From JAICTV01 sp035634055 (lineage in GTDB: Bacteria > Planctomycetota > Phycisphaerae > Tepidisphaerales > Tepidisphaeraceae): a stretch of DNA of 22,756 bases. The DNA is taken from positions 1-22,756 of the forward strand of contig DASQDR010000122.1 of assembly GCA_035634055.1 (NCBI GenBank). The letters are read 5' to 3'. This document shows positions 1 through 6,683 of the stretch, piece by piece. A program made the translations under genes and the position numbers. Below the pieces are notes generated by a model. It ran no database searches and was not told the DNA's origin. It worked only from the letters and a program-made list of their open reading frames with translations. Every line of letters begins with the position of its first letter. Position 1 is the stretch's first letter.

Positions 1-82
1 CGCCTTCGCCGCGCCCGGCAATCGGGGCTTCAATCTCCGTGACGTTGGCTCGATACAAATTCACTCCATGGCCAGTCAACAT
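1..82 (-). CDS. Possible partial CDS, start only, runs off left edge
   Basis: I do not recognise this gene. On the minus strand an ATG at 82 opens a stop-free frame to the window edge (27 complete codons), starting MLTGHGVNLYRANVTEIEAP. An AAGGG lies 6 nt upstream of the ATG, a reasonable ribosome binding site. A GTG (residue 7) or TTG (residue 9, with a GGAG 5 nt before it) are alternative starts. It would be the next gene of the minus-strand operon, 71 nt after the oxygenase stop. Its third codon positions are less GC-rich than the neighbours'. The open frame is too short to be sure it is coding. Confidence 0.35.
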   Translation of the reverse strand, partial: MLTGHGVNLYRANVTEIEAPIAGRGEG

Positions 83-153
83 CGGTCGCCCTTACCCGGC
101 GTGTCGCCCGCGCGCCGGCGCGGCGCTGCACCTCGAACGACGCGCCCACGCCG

Positions 154-1140
154 CTAGCTCTTGGCGCGGGTCAGCTCGATCACGCCTCGGCGGGCGAGAC
201 GGCGGAGCTTCTCGATCGTGGCCGGCGCCGCCCCGCCGCCCGCCGCCGCGGCGATGGCCGCCACGTTGCGCTTGCCGTCCATCGCCTGGAGCATCTTCAG
301 CTCCTCCTCGTCGATGGTGAAGTGCTTCTCGCCCCACAGCACGACGCCCAGCACCTCGCGCCAGTCGCGGTTGTACTGGCGGTGGACGTAATCGACCCGC
401 CGCCCGACCTGCGGCACGAGGCCGAGCAGTTGCTCGTCCGCCTGCTCGACCACGCTCTCGGTCTGCTGCCGCAGCAGCGGCGTGCGGCGGTCCTCGCCGA
501 GCGGATCGCAGTTGAAGGCGTTGAGCTTCAGGTAGAGCATCGTCGTGTTGGCGGGGTTCTCGCGCAGGTGCCAGATCTTGTGCCCGCGGAACATGATCAC
601 GTCGCGCGCGGCGTCGCGGATCTCCACGCGCTTCGCCTGCTTCAGCCGCGGCTCGGGGTACCGGTCCGGCGAGAGGCTGGCGCGGAGCTGGACGGACGTG
701 TTGAACGGGTTGATGTCCAGCTCGTCCTGCGGGTAGAGCACCAGCGTCGAGTTCTCGCGCACGTGCACCGACAGCCCGACCGAGATCTGCGAGGCGAAGC
801 GATCCTTGTGGGCGTGCGGGTGCGGCTGGGCGTCGGCGTCGTACGCCTTGATGTGCCGCTCGGAGACGACCAGGTCGTCCACCTTCAGCCCGCAGACCGC
901 CCCGACGTTCTCGCACAGCTCCTGCGCGTAGTCGGCCCCGTCGGGGAACTCGTACATCGCCTGCTGCTTGTCGCCGATGGCGAATTCCTTCATCTTCTTC
1001 GACTTCATGTTGTCGTCCACCTGCTGGACGAGCTTGCGGTAGAACGCCTCGCTCACGCCGCCGGGGATGTGGACGTAGCCCTGGCGGGCGAAGGCGTCGG
1101 CGTACTTGGCTGGATCGAACACGAACATGCGCTCGGACAT
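154..1140 (-). CDS. PhyH-like Fe(II)/2-oxoglutarate dioxygenase with C-terminal PqqD/winged-helix-like domain
   Basis: Predicted cytoplasmic non-heme iron oxygenase of 328 residues. Such enzymes hydroxylate or desaturate a small molecule or a carrier-bound substrate using 2-oxoglutarate and O2; the substrate here is unknown. An H-x-D iron motif is visible (H111-K-D113, within HAHKDRF). The distal iron histidine is probably H191 (IWHLRENP), with H187 the alternative. R193 or a nearby residue may bind 2-oxoglutarate. The N-terminal FARQGYVHIPGGVSEAF is typical of the PhyH family. After the jelly-roll, about residues 270-328 (FTIDEEELKMLQAMDGKRN...LRRLARRGVIEL) resemble a PqqD-like or winged-helix domain; this assignment is by eye. 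The ATG at 1140 is chosen over the one at 1146 because GGAGG lies 8 nt before it but only 2 nt before the upstream ATG. It is the last complete gene of the polysaccharide operon, 66 nt after the ATP-grasp gene. Confidence 0.72.
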   Translation of the reverse strand: MSERMFVFDPAKYADAFARQGYVHIPGGVSEAFYRKLVQQVDDNMKSKKMKEFAIGDKQQAMYEFPDGADYAQELCENVGAVCGLKVDDLVVSERHIKAYDADAQPHPHAHKDRFASQISVGLSVHVRENSTLVLYPQDELDINPFNTSVQLRASLSPDRYPEPRLKQAKRVEIRDAARDVIMFRGHKIWHLRENPANTTMLYLKLNAFNCDPLGEDRRTPLLRQQTESVVEQADEQLLGLVPQVGRRVDYVHRQYNRDWREVLGVVLWGEKHFTIDEEELKMLQAMDGKRNVAAIAAAAGGGAAPATIEKLRRLARRGVIELTRAKS

Positions 1141-1148
1141 CGTCATTC

Positions 1149-1153
1149 CCTCC
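1149..1153 (-). promoter_or_regulatory. Ribosome binding site that fixes the oxygenase start
   Basis: GGAGG on the minus strand, 8 nt upstream of the ATG at 1140. The competing in-frame ATG at 1146 is only 2 nt away, too close for initiation. Confidence 0.7.
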
Positions 1154-1206
1154 GCGGAGCGGCCGGGCCGCCCTGATAGATGTTCACCTACTGTTGCCTC
1201 TCAACG

Positions 1207-2367
1207 TCATTCTTTCGTGGCGGCGGCAACCGCCGGTCTCGCCCAGCCGTCCGCGGTGGCCGCGCCGGCGCTGGCGAGCGGCGCCCTGCCGTGATCGAGC
1301 GACAGCAGCCGCCGGAGCAGGATGGTCGCCACCGGCGTGGCGCCGTCCTGCTTGTGATAGTGGTAGTAGAGGTTCGGCGTGCCGTTCACCTCGATGATCG
1401 CCCCGCCGGACTGCGGCAGCGGCACGCCCGGGTCGCGGGTGATCAGGTCGATGCCGGTGAACCGCGCGCCCAGCGCCCGCGTCGCCCGCGCGCCCGCATC
1501 GACGATCGACGGGTGGAGCAGGTGCGTTGCGGTGGCGTTCTCGGCGCCGCGATTCTCGTTAACGACCGTCTTGAGCGGCACGGCCGCGCCGGCGGCGGGA
1601 ACCGACCGCAGCGACCGCCCCTGGCGGGCGAGCGTGCGCTTCATGTCCAGGTCAACGGTGAGCAGCGCCTGCGAAACCCCGACCCCGCTGCTGGCGCGAT
1701 GCTCGTTGGCGCGGGCGACCAGCGTGGCGATCGTCGACCGGCCGTCACCGACCACGCCCGGCGAGCGGCGGATGAAGGCGTCCACCAGCTCACCATCGAA
1801 GTAGAGCAGGCGGTAATTGTCCCCCTCGAGCTGCTGCTCGATGAGCAGCTCGTCGCAGTAGACGGCGGCGGCGGCGGCGGCGCGGGCGAGGTGGCCTCGC
1901 GTGCGCACGCCGGTCGTCACGCCGCGCCCGCCGCCGGTGCCGCTGGCGGGCTTGACGGCGGCGTCGCCGCCGCCAAGTTGGTCCAGGAACTCGATCGCCG
2001 GCCGTGGGCGGGCGAGCGTGAACGTCGCGTGCCGCGGAACCGGCAGCCCGGCGTCGGCGAGGATCGCGTGGGTCAGCGGCTTGTTGTGCAGCACCGCAAG
2101 CGTGACCGGATCGTCGATGGCGGTGACGTTCTCCACCATCCGCGTCCGAACGCCGGCGTGCTCGATCTCGACAATGCCCGAGCCGAGCGCGCGATAGGTC
2201 GCGCCGACCTCCTCGGCCGCGTCGCGCCAGAGGCGCTCGTGGAACGTGACGTGCTCGCGCCCGACGCGCTGCCGCCGCGGGTTGCGGTAGCGCAGGAACG
2301 CCCGCCCCAGCGCGACGGCGTGGGCGCCGCGGAGCACGAGCGGGTTCATGAGCAGGCCGGTTCCCAT
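1207..2367 (-). CDS. Stand-alone ATP-grasp ligase, cyanophycin-synthetase-like
   Basis: Predicted 386-residue ATP-grasp enzyme. The family activates a carboxylate as an acyl-phosphate and joins it to an amine or another nucleophile. Most similar in pattern to the ATP-grasp module of cyanophycin synthetase: K139 in AVKPASGTGGGRGV (ATP-binding lysine and Gly-rich loop), then EGDNYRLLYFDGELVDAFIR (about 181-200), GVVGDGRSTI, GIDLI (305-309) and EVNGTPNL (E326, N328; Mg-binding region). Unlike cyanophycin synthetase it has no Mur-ligase-like C-terminal half and no separate large N-domain. Residues 1-100 contain a conserved-looking region (RALGSGIVEIEHAG...DDPVTLAVLHNKPLTH). The ATG at 2367 is preferred to the GTG at 2388 because GGAGGAG sits 8 nt before it. 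It lies downstream of the RraA-like gene and upstream of the oxygenase. The substrate is unknown; an amide bond between an amino acid and a sugar acid or small acid is a guess. Confidence 0.82.
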   Translation of the reverse strand: MGTGLLMNPLVLRGAHAVALGRAFLRYRNPRRQRVGREHVTFHERLWRDAAEEVGATYRALGSGIVEIEHAGVRTRMVENVTAIDDPVTLAVLHNKPLTHAILADAGLPVPRHATFTLARPRPAIEFLDQLGGGDAAVKPASGTGGGRGVTTGVRTRGHLARAAAAAAVYCDELLIEQQLEGDNYRLLYFDGELVDAFIRRSPGVVGDGRSTIATLVARANEHRASSGVGVSQALLTVDLDMKRTLARQGRSLRSVPAAGAAVPLKTVVNENRGAENATATHLLHPSIVDAGARATRALGARFTGIDLITRDPGVPLPQSGGAIIEVNGTPNLYYHYHKQDGATPVATILLRRLLSLDHGRAPLASAGAATADGWARPAVAAATKE

Positions 2368-2375
2368 CACAACGA

Positions 2376-2382
2376 CTCCTCC
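2376..2382 (-). promoter_or_regulatory. Ribosome binding site that fixes the ATP-grasp start
   Basis: GGAGGAG on the minus strand, 8 nt before the ATG at 2367. It falls inside the longer open frame that begins with GTG at 2388, so that start is unlikely. Confidence 0.7.
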
Positions 2383-2403
2383 GTCCACGCGAACGCCGCC
2401 CGG

Positions 2404-2459
2404 GCGGCTACGACTCCGCGGCTACGTCTCCGCGGTCACATCTCCGCGGTCACATCACG
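2404..2459. repeat. Four tandem 14-bp repeats at the rraA-like / ATP-grasp junction
   Basis: Four consecutive 14-bp units begin at 2404, 2418, 2432 and 2446: GCGGCTACGACTCC, GCGGCTACGTCTCC, GCGGTCACATCTCC and GCGGTCACATCACG. Three CCGCGG palindromes recur at 14-bp spacing across the unit junctions. The last unit covers the stop codon of the RraA-like gene, so the array looks like serial duplication of that gene's 3' end. Adjacent units are most alike (1-2 vs 3-4), as expected from stepwise slippage. It fills most of the 82-nt gap before the ATP-grasp gene. Confidence 0.9.
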
Positions 2460-3268
2460 GTTGACGCCGGCGCGGGCGCCGGCGTCGCGGGCGAGGCGGG
2501 GACGCTCGCGTCCACTTCCGCCTCGCCATCTGCATCGGCCGCGCGCGGCGCCGCCCCGCGCACCACCGGGCAGTCCAGGTCCGCCAGGATGTTGTCCACC
2601 CACGCGTTGGAAAAGCGACCCTGCCGCACCGATTCCAGGTACGCCGCGTTGGCCGCGTCGTGCTGCTCGAGGCGGTGGAGAAGCTCCTCCGCGATGCCGG
2701 CGGGGATGATCACCACGCCCATGGCGTCGGCCATCACGATGTCGCCCGGGTTGACCACCACGCCGCCGCAGCAGATCGAGTAGTTGATCTCGCCCGGGCC
2801 GCGGTGCAGCGGCCCGATGGGGGTCGTGCCGCGACCGAAGACGGGGAAGTCGAGCGCGGTGATGCTCGGCAGGTCGCGCACCAGGCCGTCGATGATGAAC
2901 CCCGCGATGCCGCGGTGCTTCGCCTTGGTGCAGACCAGATCGCCCAGCACCGCGTTCATGTGCGAGCCGCTGGCGTCGACGATGACGACGTCGCCCGGCT
3001 CGGCCACGTCGAGCGACTTGTGCACCATCAGGTTGTCGCCCGGATAAACCTTGACGGTGCAGACCGGCGCGCAGAGCTGGTGGTGCTCGCCGGTCAGGCA
3101 GCGGATCTGCGGGTCCACCGCGTAGAGGCGGTTGAGCAGGTCGGAGACGTCCGGCGTTGGGAAGCGGCGGAACCGCCGGACGAGATCGCGCGGCGGGCGC
3201 TCGACGTTCATCTTCACCCGGAAACCCGGGCCGGGGTGAAGGCTCGCTGATCGTGGTTTATTCGCCAT
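2450..3268 (-). CDS. RraA-family protein (HMG/CHA aldolase-like fold)
   Basis: Predicted 272-residue member of the RraA / 4-hydroxy-4-methyl-2-oxoglutarate aldolase family, often misannotated as a dimethylmenaquinone methyltransferase. Family aldolases cleave or decarboxylate 4-carboxy-2-oxo acids with a divalent metal; other members bind RNase E. The family signature is clear: GD (109-110), then GIAGFIIDGLVRD (120-132), with R131 and D132 matching the catalytic Arg and metal-binding Asp of the aldolases. GDIVMADAMGVVIIP (about 175-189) is also typical. Because those residues are kept, an enzyme is more likely than a pure RNase E regulator. The last ~35 residues are an Ala/Pro-rich tail outside the fold. 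The ATG at 3268 follows the dehydrogenase stop by 6 nt, and its AAGGAG overlaps that stop, so the two are coupled. An aldolase plus a hydroxyacid-type dehydrogenase suggests making or breaking an oxo/hydroxy acid. Confidence 0.85.
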   Translation of the reverse strand: MANKPRSASLHPGPGFRVKMNVERPPRDLVRRFRRFPTPDVSDLLNRLYAVDPQIRCLTGEHHQLCAPVCTVKVYPGDNLMVHKSLDVAEPGDVVIVDASGSHMNAVLGDLVCTKAKHRGIAGFIIDGLVRDLPSITALDFPVFGRGTTPIGPLHRGPGEINYSICCGGVVVNPGDIVMADAMGVVIIPAGIAEELLHRLEQHDAANAAYLESVRQGRFSNAWVDNILADLDCPVVRGAAPRAADADGEAEVDASVPASPATPAPAPASTVM

Positions 3269-3274
3269 CTTCCT

Positions 3275-4225
3275 TCACTCCTTGCCGCCGCGCAGCCCGG
3301 TCGCCGCCGCGACGGCGGCGGGCGGTGGCGCGGCGGAACAAAAGTCGCTCTCCGAAAGACGCCGCAGGACGGTTGTGATGTCAGTGGCGGCCGCGGCGTC
3401 GGACGGGCAACCGCCGGACCAGTCCACCGCCGCCAGTTGCTCGTGCACCTGCCGGACCGCGGCCGTCACGACGGGATCAACGCCCGCCGCAGCCACCGTC
3501 GCCTCCAGCTCGCTCATCTCGGTCGCCCGACGCTCGGCGTGCTCGGCGTAGGTCGGCAGCATGCGCTCGGCCAGCTTCGCCAGCTCCGGGTAGATCTGCG
3601 ACGACGCCGCCAGCATCGCCGCCAGCATCCCGCGCCGCTCCGCCGTCACGGCCAGCTCGGCGAAGAGCGCGCACACCCCCTTGGACAACCCGCTGAGCAT
3701 CATCTTCATGGCCGATGCCGCGCCCGGCGCGTCACCGACGATCTGCACCCGTACCGCCCCTTCGAACAGCGCCGCGACCTCGGCCGCGCGGGCGCCGCTG
3801 AGGAAGACGGTCCCGCCGGCGGCGAAGCGGCTGGCGAGGCCGTTCACGGCTCCGTCCACGAAACCCCGCCCACTGCGCGAAAGCTGCTCCGCAATGGCGC
3901 CCGCGCGCTCCGGAGCGATCGAGTTGAGATCGACAAACAGCGCGCGAACAGGCGCGGCGTGGGCCAGCTCGGCGTACTGCCGCGCGACCTCCTCCGCCGC
4001 CGCCGGCGGGACCAGCGACAGCAGCACGTCCGCCTCGCGGACCACGTCCGCCAGCGCCGGACGAACCACGATGCCCCCCTGCTGGCAACGCCGCGCGGTG
4101 CGGCGGCTGCGGCCGGCAAGGGTGGTGATCACAGCGACACCGCGCGCAGCGAGAGCCTCGCCCACACGAGCGCCAAGCTCGCCGGGGTAGAGGATGCCAA
4201 CGGTTTTAACCGCCGCCGGGGTCAC
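3275..4225 (-). CDS. NAD(P)-dependent dehydrogenase, 6PGDH/3-hydroxyisobutyrate type with DUF1932 C-terminus
   Basis: Predicted 316-residue beta-hydroxyacid dehydrogenase-like enzyme that oxidises or reduces a hydroxy acid with NAD(P). The N-terminal Rossmann motif is VGILYPGELGARVG (9-22). DGAVNG (124-129) occupies the place of the family's substrate loop. SAMKMMLSGLSKG (171-183) carries the probable catalytic lysine K174; the residue usually Asn four positions later is Ser here. The helical region ALFAELAVTAERRGM and onward matches the DUF1932 type seen in putative phosphogluconate dehydrogenases. The start is GTG at 4225, overlapping the methyltransferase TGA (GTGA), with GGAGG 9 nt upstream. 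It is followed after 6 nt by the RraA-like gene; the pair likely works on a common acid. The exact substrate cannot be read from sequence. Confidence 0.83.
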   Translation of the reverse strand: MTPAAVKTVGILYPGELGARVGEALAARGVAVITTLAGRSRRTARRCQQGGIVVRPALADVVREADVLLSLVPPAAAEEVARQYAELAHAAPVRALFVDLNSIAPERAGAIAEQLSRSGRGFVDGAVNGLASRFAAGGTVFLSGARAAEVAALFEGAVRVQIVGDAPGAASAMKMMLSGLSKGVCALFAELAVTAERRGMLAAMLAASSQIYPELAKLAERMLPTYAEHAERRATEMSELEATVAAAGVDPVVTAAVRQVHEQLAAVDWSGGCPSDAAAATDITTVLRRLSESDFCSAAPPPAAVAAATGLRGGKE

Positions 4226-5184
4226 GCCGTCACGCCTCCCGCCGTCTCAGCCGTCTCGCGCTCCGCCGCCGCCGCCGCGCCGGTCGCCTGCCCTGCCGGG
4301 CGAAGGATGATGCGAATGGTGGCCACCAGAAGGTCCTCGTCGGGTGCCGACTGATACGCGGCGTCGAGCTTCCGGCGCGCCACCGGGATCTGCGGCCAGC
4401 GGTTCACCTCGTCCAGGTCCGGCTCGAACCCCGCCTCGCGCCCGAGCCGCACGATCTCCGACACGCGCAGGCGGTTAGTGTAGAAGCCCGCCTTTCGGAA
4501 CCAGTCCGATTCCCACCGCTTCTCGCTGAAGCGCAGGTGGTTGAGCGACTGGCCCATGGTGTCGCGCAGGTCGATGCTGTGAACGGTCGTGCCGTCCGGG
4601 CGGACGACGCGCCGCAGGTGGCGCAGCGTCTCGGGGACCTCGTCGCGCCAGACGCTCTGGATCACGCCGTTGGAGAAGACGAAGTCGAACGATTCCGACG
4701 GCAGCTCGCGCAGCGAGGCGATGCCGCGCGTCTCGTAGCGCGCGTTGCAGGCGCCCAGGACGTCGCCTATTGACTGCGCGGCTGAGAGGTCCGGCGCGTC
4801 CAGCCCCTTGCCGCGCAGGTGGTCGGCCATCTGGCGGTAGAGGCGGAGATCGGTGTTGGCGAACGGGCCCACGTCGAGCAGCGTGGTGCTGGCCGCGCCG
4901 TACGCGCGGGCGATGATCGCGTTGAACAGCGAGTCGCCCGGGCCCAGCTCAAGCACCGTGAACCCGCCGGCGGCCTTGCGCGCGAAGTCGGCGTTGTCGT
5001 AGTGGCGGAGGAACGCGTCCAGCGCCCACGCCGGGTTCTCCATTCCGCCGTGCCGCGCCAGCGCCAGCTTGTGCAGCAGCGAGTACCCCAGCGGCACCTT
5101 CGCCAGCACGAGCTTGAGCGCGCCCTTGGCCCACCAGGGGGCGGCGCGACGGACGCGTTCGCGCATGAAAGTGTTCATCGACAT
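4222..5184 (-). CDS. Class I SAM-dependent methyltransferase
   Basis: Predicted 320-residue methyltransferase. The SAM-binding motif I is VLELGPGD (77-84), followed by LLDVG in the motif II position, FDFVFSNGVIQSV (motif IV region) and LRHLRRVVRPDGTTVHSIDL (motif V/VI region), the usual order of the Rossmann methyltransferase fold. The N-terminal ~70 residues (WWAKGALKLVLAKVPLGYSLLHKLALARHGG) form a helical lead-in common among methyltransferases of polysaccharide loci. The start ATG at 5184 has GAAGGA 8 nt upstream and overlaps the end of the polymerase gene by 10 nt; its stop overlaps the dehydrogenase start by 4 nt. Likely role: O- or N-methylation of a sugar or of the tailoring product. 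Whether the acceptor is nucleotide sugar, glycan or small molecule is not visible. Confidence 0.83.
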   Translation of the reverse strand: MSMNTFMRERVRRAAPWWAKGALKLVLAKVPLGYSLLHKLALARHGGMENPAWALDAFLRHYDNADFARKAAGGFTVLELGPGDSLFNAIIARAYGAASTTLLDVGPFANTDLRLYRQMADHLRGKGLDAPDLSAAQSIGDVLGACNARYETRGIASLRELPSESFDFVFSNGVIQSVWRDEVPETLRHLRRVVRPDGTTVHSIDLRDTMGQSLNHLRFSEKRWESDWFRKAGFYTNRLRVSEIVRLGREAGFEPDLDEVNRWPQIPVARRKLDAAYQSAPDEDLLVATIRIILRPAGQATGAAAAAERETAETAGGVTA

Positions 5185-6683
5185 TGCGAAATTCCTTCGG
5201 TGGTGGAACTAGCAGGAGCGGCGGACGAAACGGCGTCTTCGCCGACCGCACTTGACGGCCGCCACGGCGACTTGCGGGGCCGGGCGTCTGCGGCGACCGG
5301 TCGAGACGCATGATACGACTGCGCGGGCGCGGTCTGCCGCCGCAGCGCCGCCGCCGGCTCGAACACGTCCGGCCAAACGGTGAGCACGCCCAGCGCGAGC
5401 CACAGCGGCAGCAGTTGCTCGTAGCTGGTCGTGAGCGTGACGCCGACGAGCCAGACGAAGCCGATGCCGGCGTAGGCGAGATCGAAGCGCGCGAGCAGCC
5501 AGTTGCGCAGCAGCACCGCCGCCAGCCAGCTCGCCGCCAGCACGCCGACCACGCCGGTGTCATAGAGGTAGCTCAGCGAGACGCTCCACACCGCTTCCAG
5601 CCGCGCCGCCTCCCAGACCGAGAGCGACGCCAGCCCGGGGCCGAGGCCGAACAGCAGCGTCTTGAGCCCCCCGGCGGCGTAGATGGAGAACCCGAGGACG
5701 ATCGAGCTGGCGCGCTCCTCCCAGGAGCTATTGCCAAGGCGATTAGCGCCGCCGATGCGGTCGGCGACGGCGCGGGTGGCGAACCACAGCACCGCCGGCA
5801 GCACCGCGCCTGACGCCGCGACCACCGCCATCAGCGTTGCCTGCGTCGCCCGTGCCCGCAGCAGCCACAGGGCGGCGATGATCAGCAAGCCAAGCATCGT
5901 CACGGCGGTCTGTCCCGAGCGCGACAGGATGACCAGCGCCATGCCGCCAGCCGCGGCGGCGGCGAAGAGCAGCCGGTGCGCGCCGGTCACGTGCTGCTTC
6001 AGCCGCAGCACGCCGGTGAGAATCCCCGCCCAGATCAGCACCCAGGGTGACAATGAGCTCGACATCGCCGACGGCTCGGGGAACAGCCCGAACGGCCGCT
6101 TGGTCCAGCGCGCGATCGTGTCGGCGTTCTCCTGCACGCTGAGGAAGCTTGGGTTGACGTACAGCTCGACGAGCGGGAAGTGATCGTGTGAGAAGGCGTA
6201 CGACTGCCACAGCCCCACGCCCGCGTGCAGCAGCGTCGCCGCCGCGATGCCGGTGAGGAGCGCGACCGCGCAGCGCGGCGCGTACAGTTGCGCCACCACC
6301 AGGCCGAGCAGCGACGCCGCCCAGACCGCCAGTGACTTGAAGGCGAGCGTGGCGTGGTCGCTGTTCGACACCGCAACCGCCAGCGCGGCGACCAGGAGCG
6401 GCGCGACCAGCACCGCGTAGAGGTGAACCTGCCGCGGCCGTCCCAGCGCGCCGATCAAGAGCGGCAGGCACGCGAGGGCGGCGCAGATGTTCCCCGCCTG
6501 CACCGCCGTCGCCCCGCCGACGGCGTAGGCGGGATAAGGCAACATGCAGAAGAAGGCGGTCGCGCCCGCGATCCAGGTGAGGAGCGCGCGCGGCACTACC
6601 GCCGGCCGCGCGGCGAGCGCGCGGCCGTGGGCGAGCCGCCGGAGCGGCTCAGCAGGCGGGAGTGGTGCCAACTTCGCAATCAT
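5175..6683 (-). CDS. Wzy-like O-antigen/exopolysaccharide polymerase
   Basis: Predicted 502-residue integral inner-membrane protein with about 11-13 hydrophobic helices. Wzy-type proteins join lipid-linked repeat units at the outer face of the inner membrane. The periplasmic stretch RPFGLFPEPSAMSSSLSPW matches the common (G)LFxEPS signature of O-antigen polymerase/ligase families, and LSRSGQTAVTMLGL is also typical. The open frame could begin at 6803, but the first 40 codons look like non-protein shadow of the glycosyltransferase. The ATG at 6683 (MIAKLAPL) has AGGGA 5 nt upstream and is chosen. This start overlaps the glycosyltransferase by 35 nt. A WaaL-like ligase is the main alternative, but the presence of Wzx, Wzc and WbaP homologues favours polymerase. 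The soluble tail (about 455-502) is rich in Arg, Ala and Ser. Confidence 0.8.
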   Translation of the reverse strand: MIAKLAPLPPAEPLRRLAHGRALAARPAVVPRALLTWIAGATAFFCMLPYPAYAVGGATAVQAGNICAALACLPLLIGALGRPRQVHLYAVLVAPLLVAALAVAVSNSDHATLAFKSLAVWAASLLGLVVAQLYAPRCAVALLTGIAAATLLHAGVGLWQSYAFSHDHFPLVELYVNPSFLSVQENADTIARWTKRPFGLFPEPSAMSSSLSPWVLIWAGILTGVLRLKQHVTGAHRLLFAAAAAGGMALVILSRSGQTAVTMLGLLIIAALWLLRARATQATLMAVVAASGAVLPAVLWFATRAVADRIGGANRLGNSSWEERASSIVLGFSIYAAGGLKTLLFGLGPGLASLSVWEAARLEAVWSVSLSYLYDTGVVGVLAASWLAAVLLRNWLLARFDLAYAGIGFVWLVGVTLTTSYEQLLPLWLALGVLTVWPDVFEPAAALRRQTAPAQSYHASRPVAADARPRKSPWRPSSAVGEDAVSSAAPASSTTEGISQCR

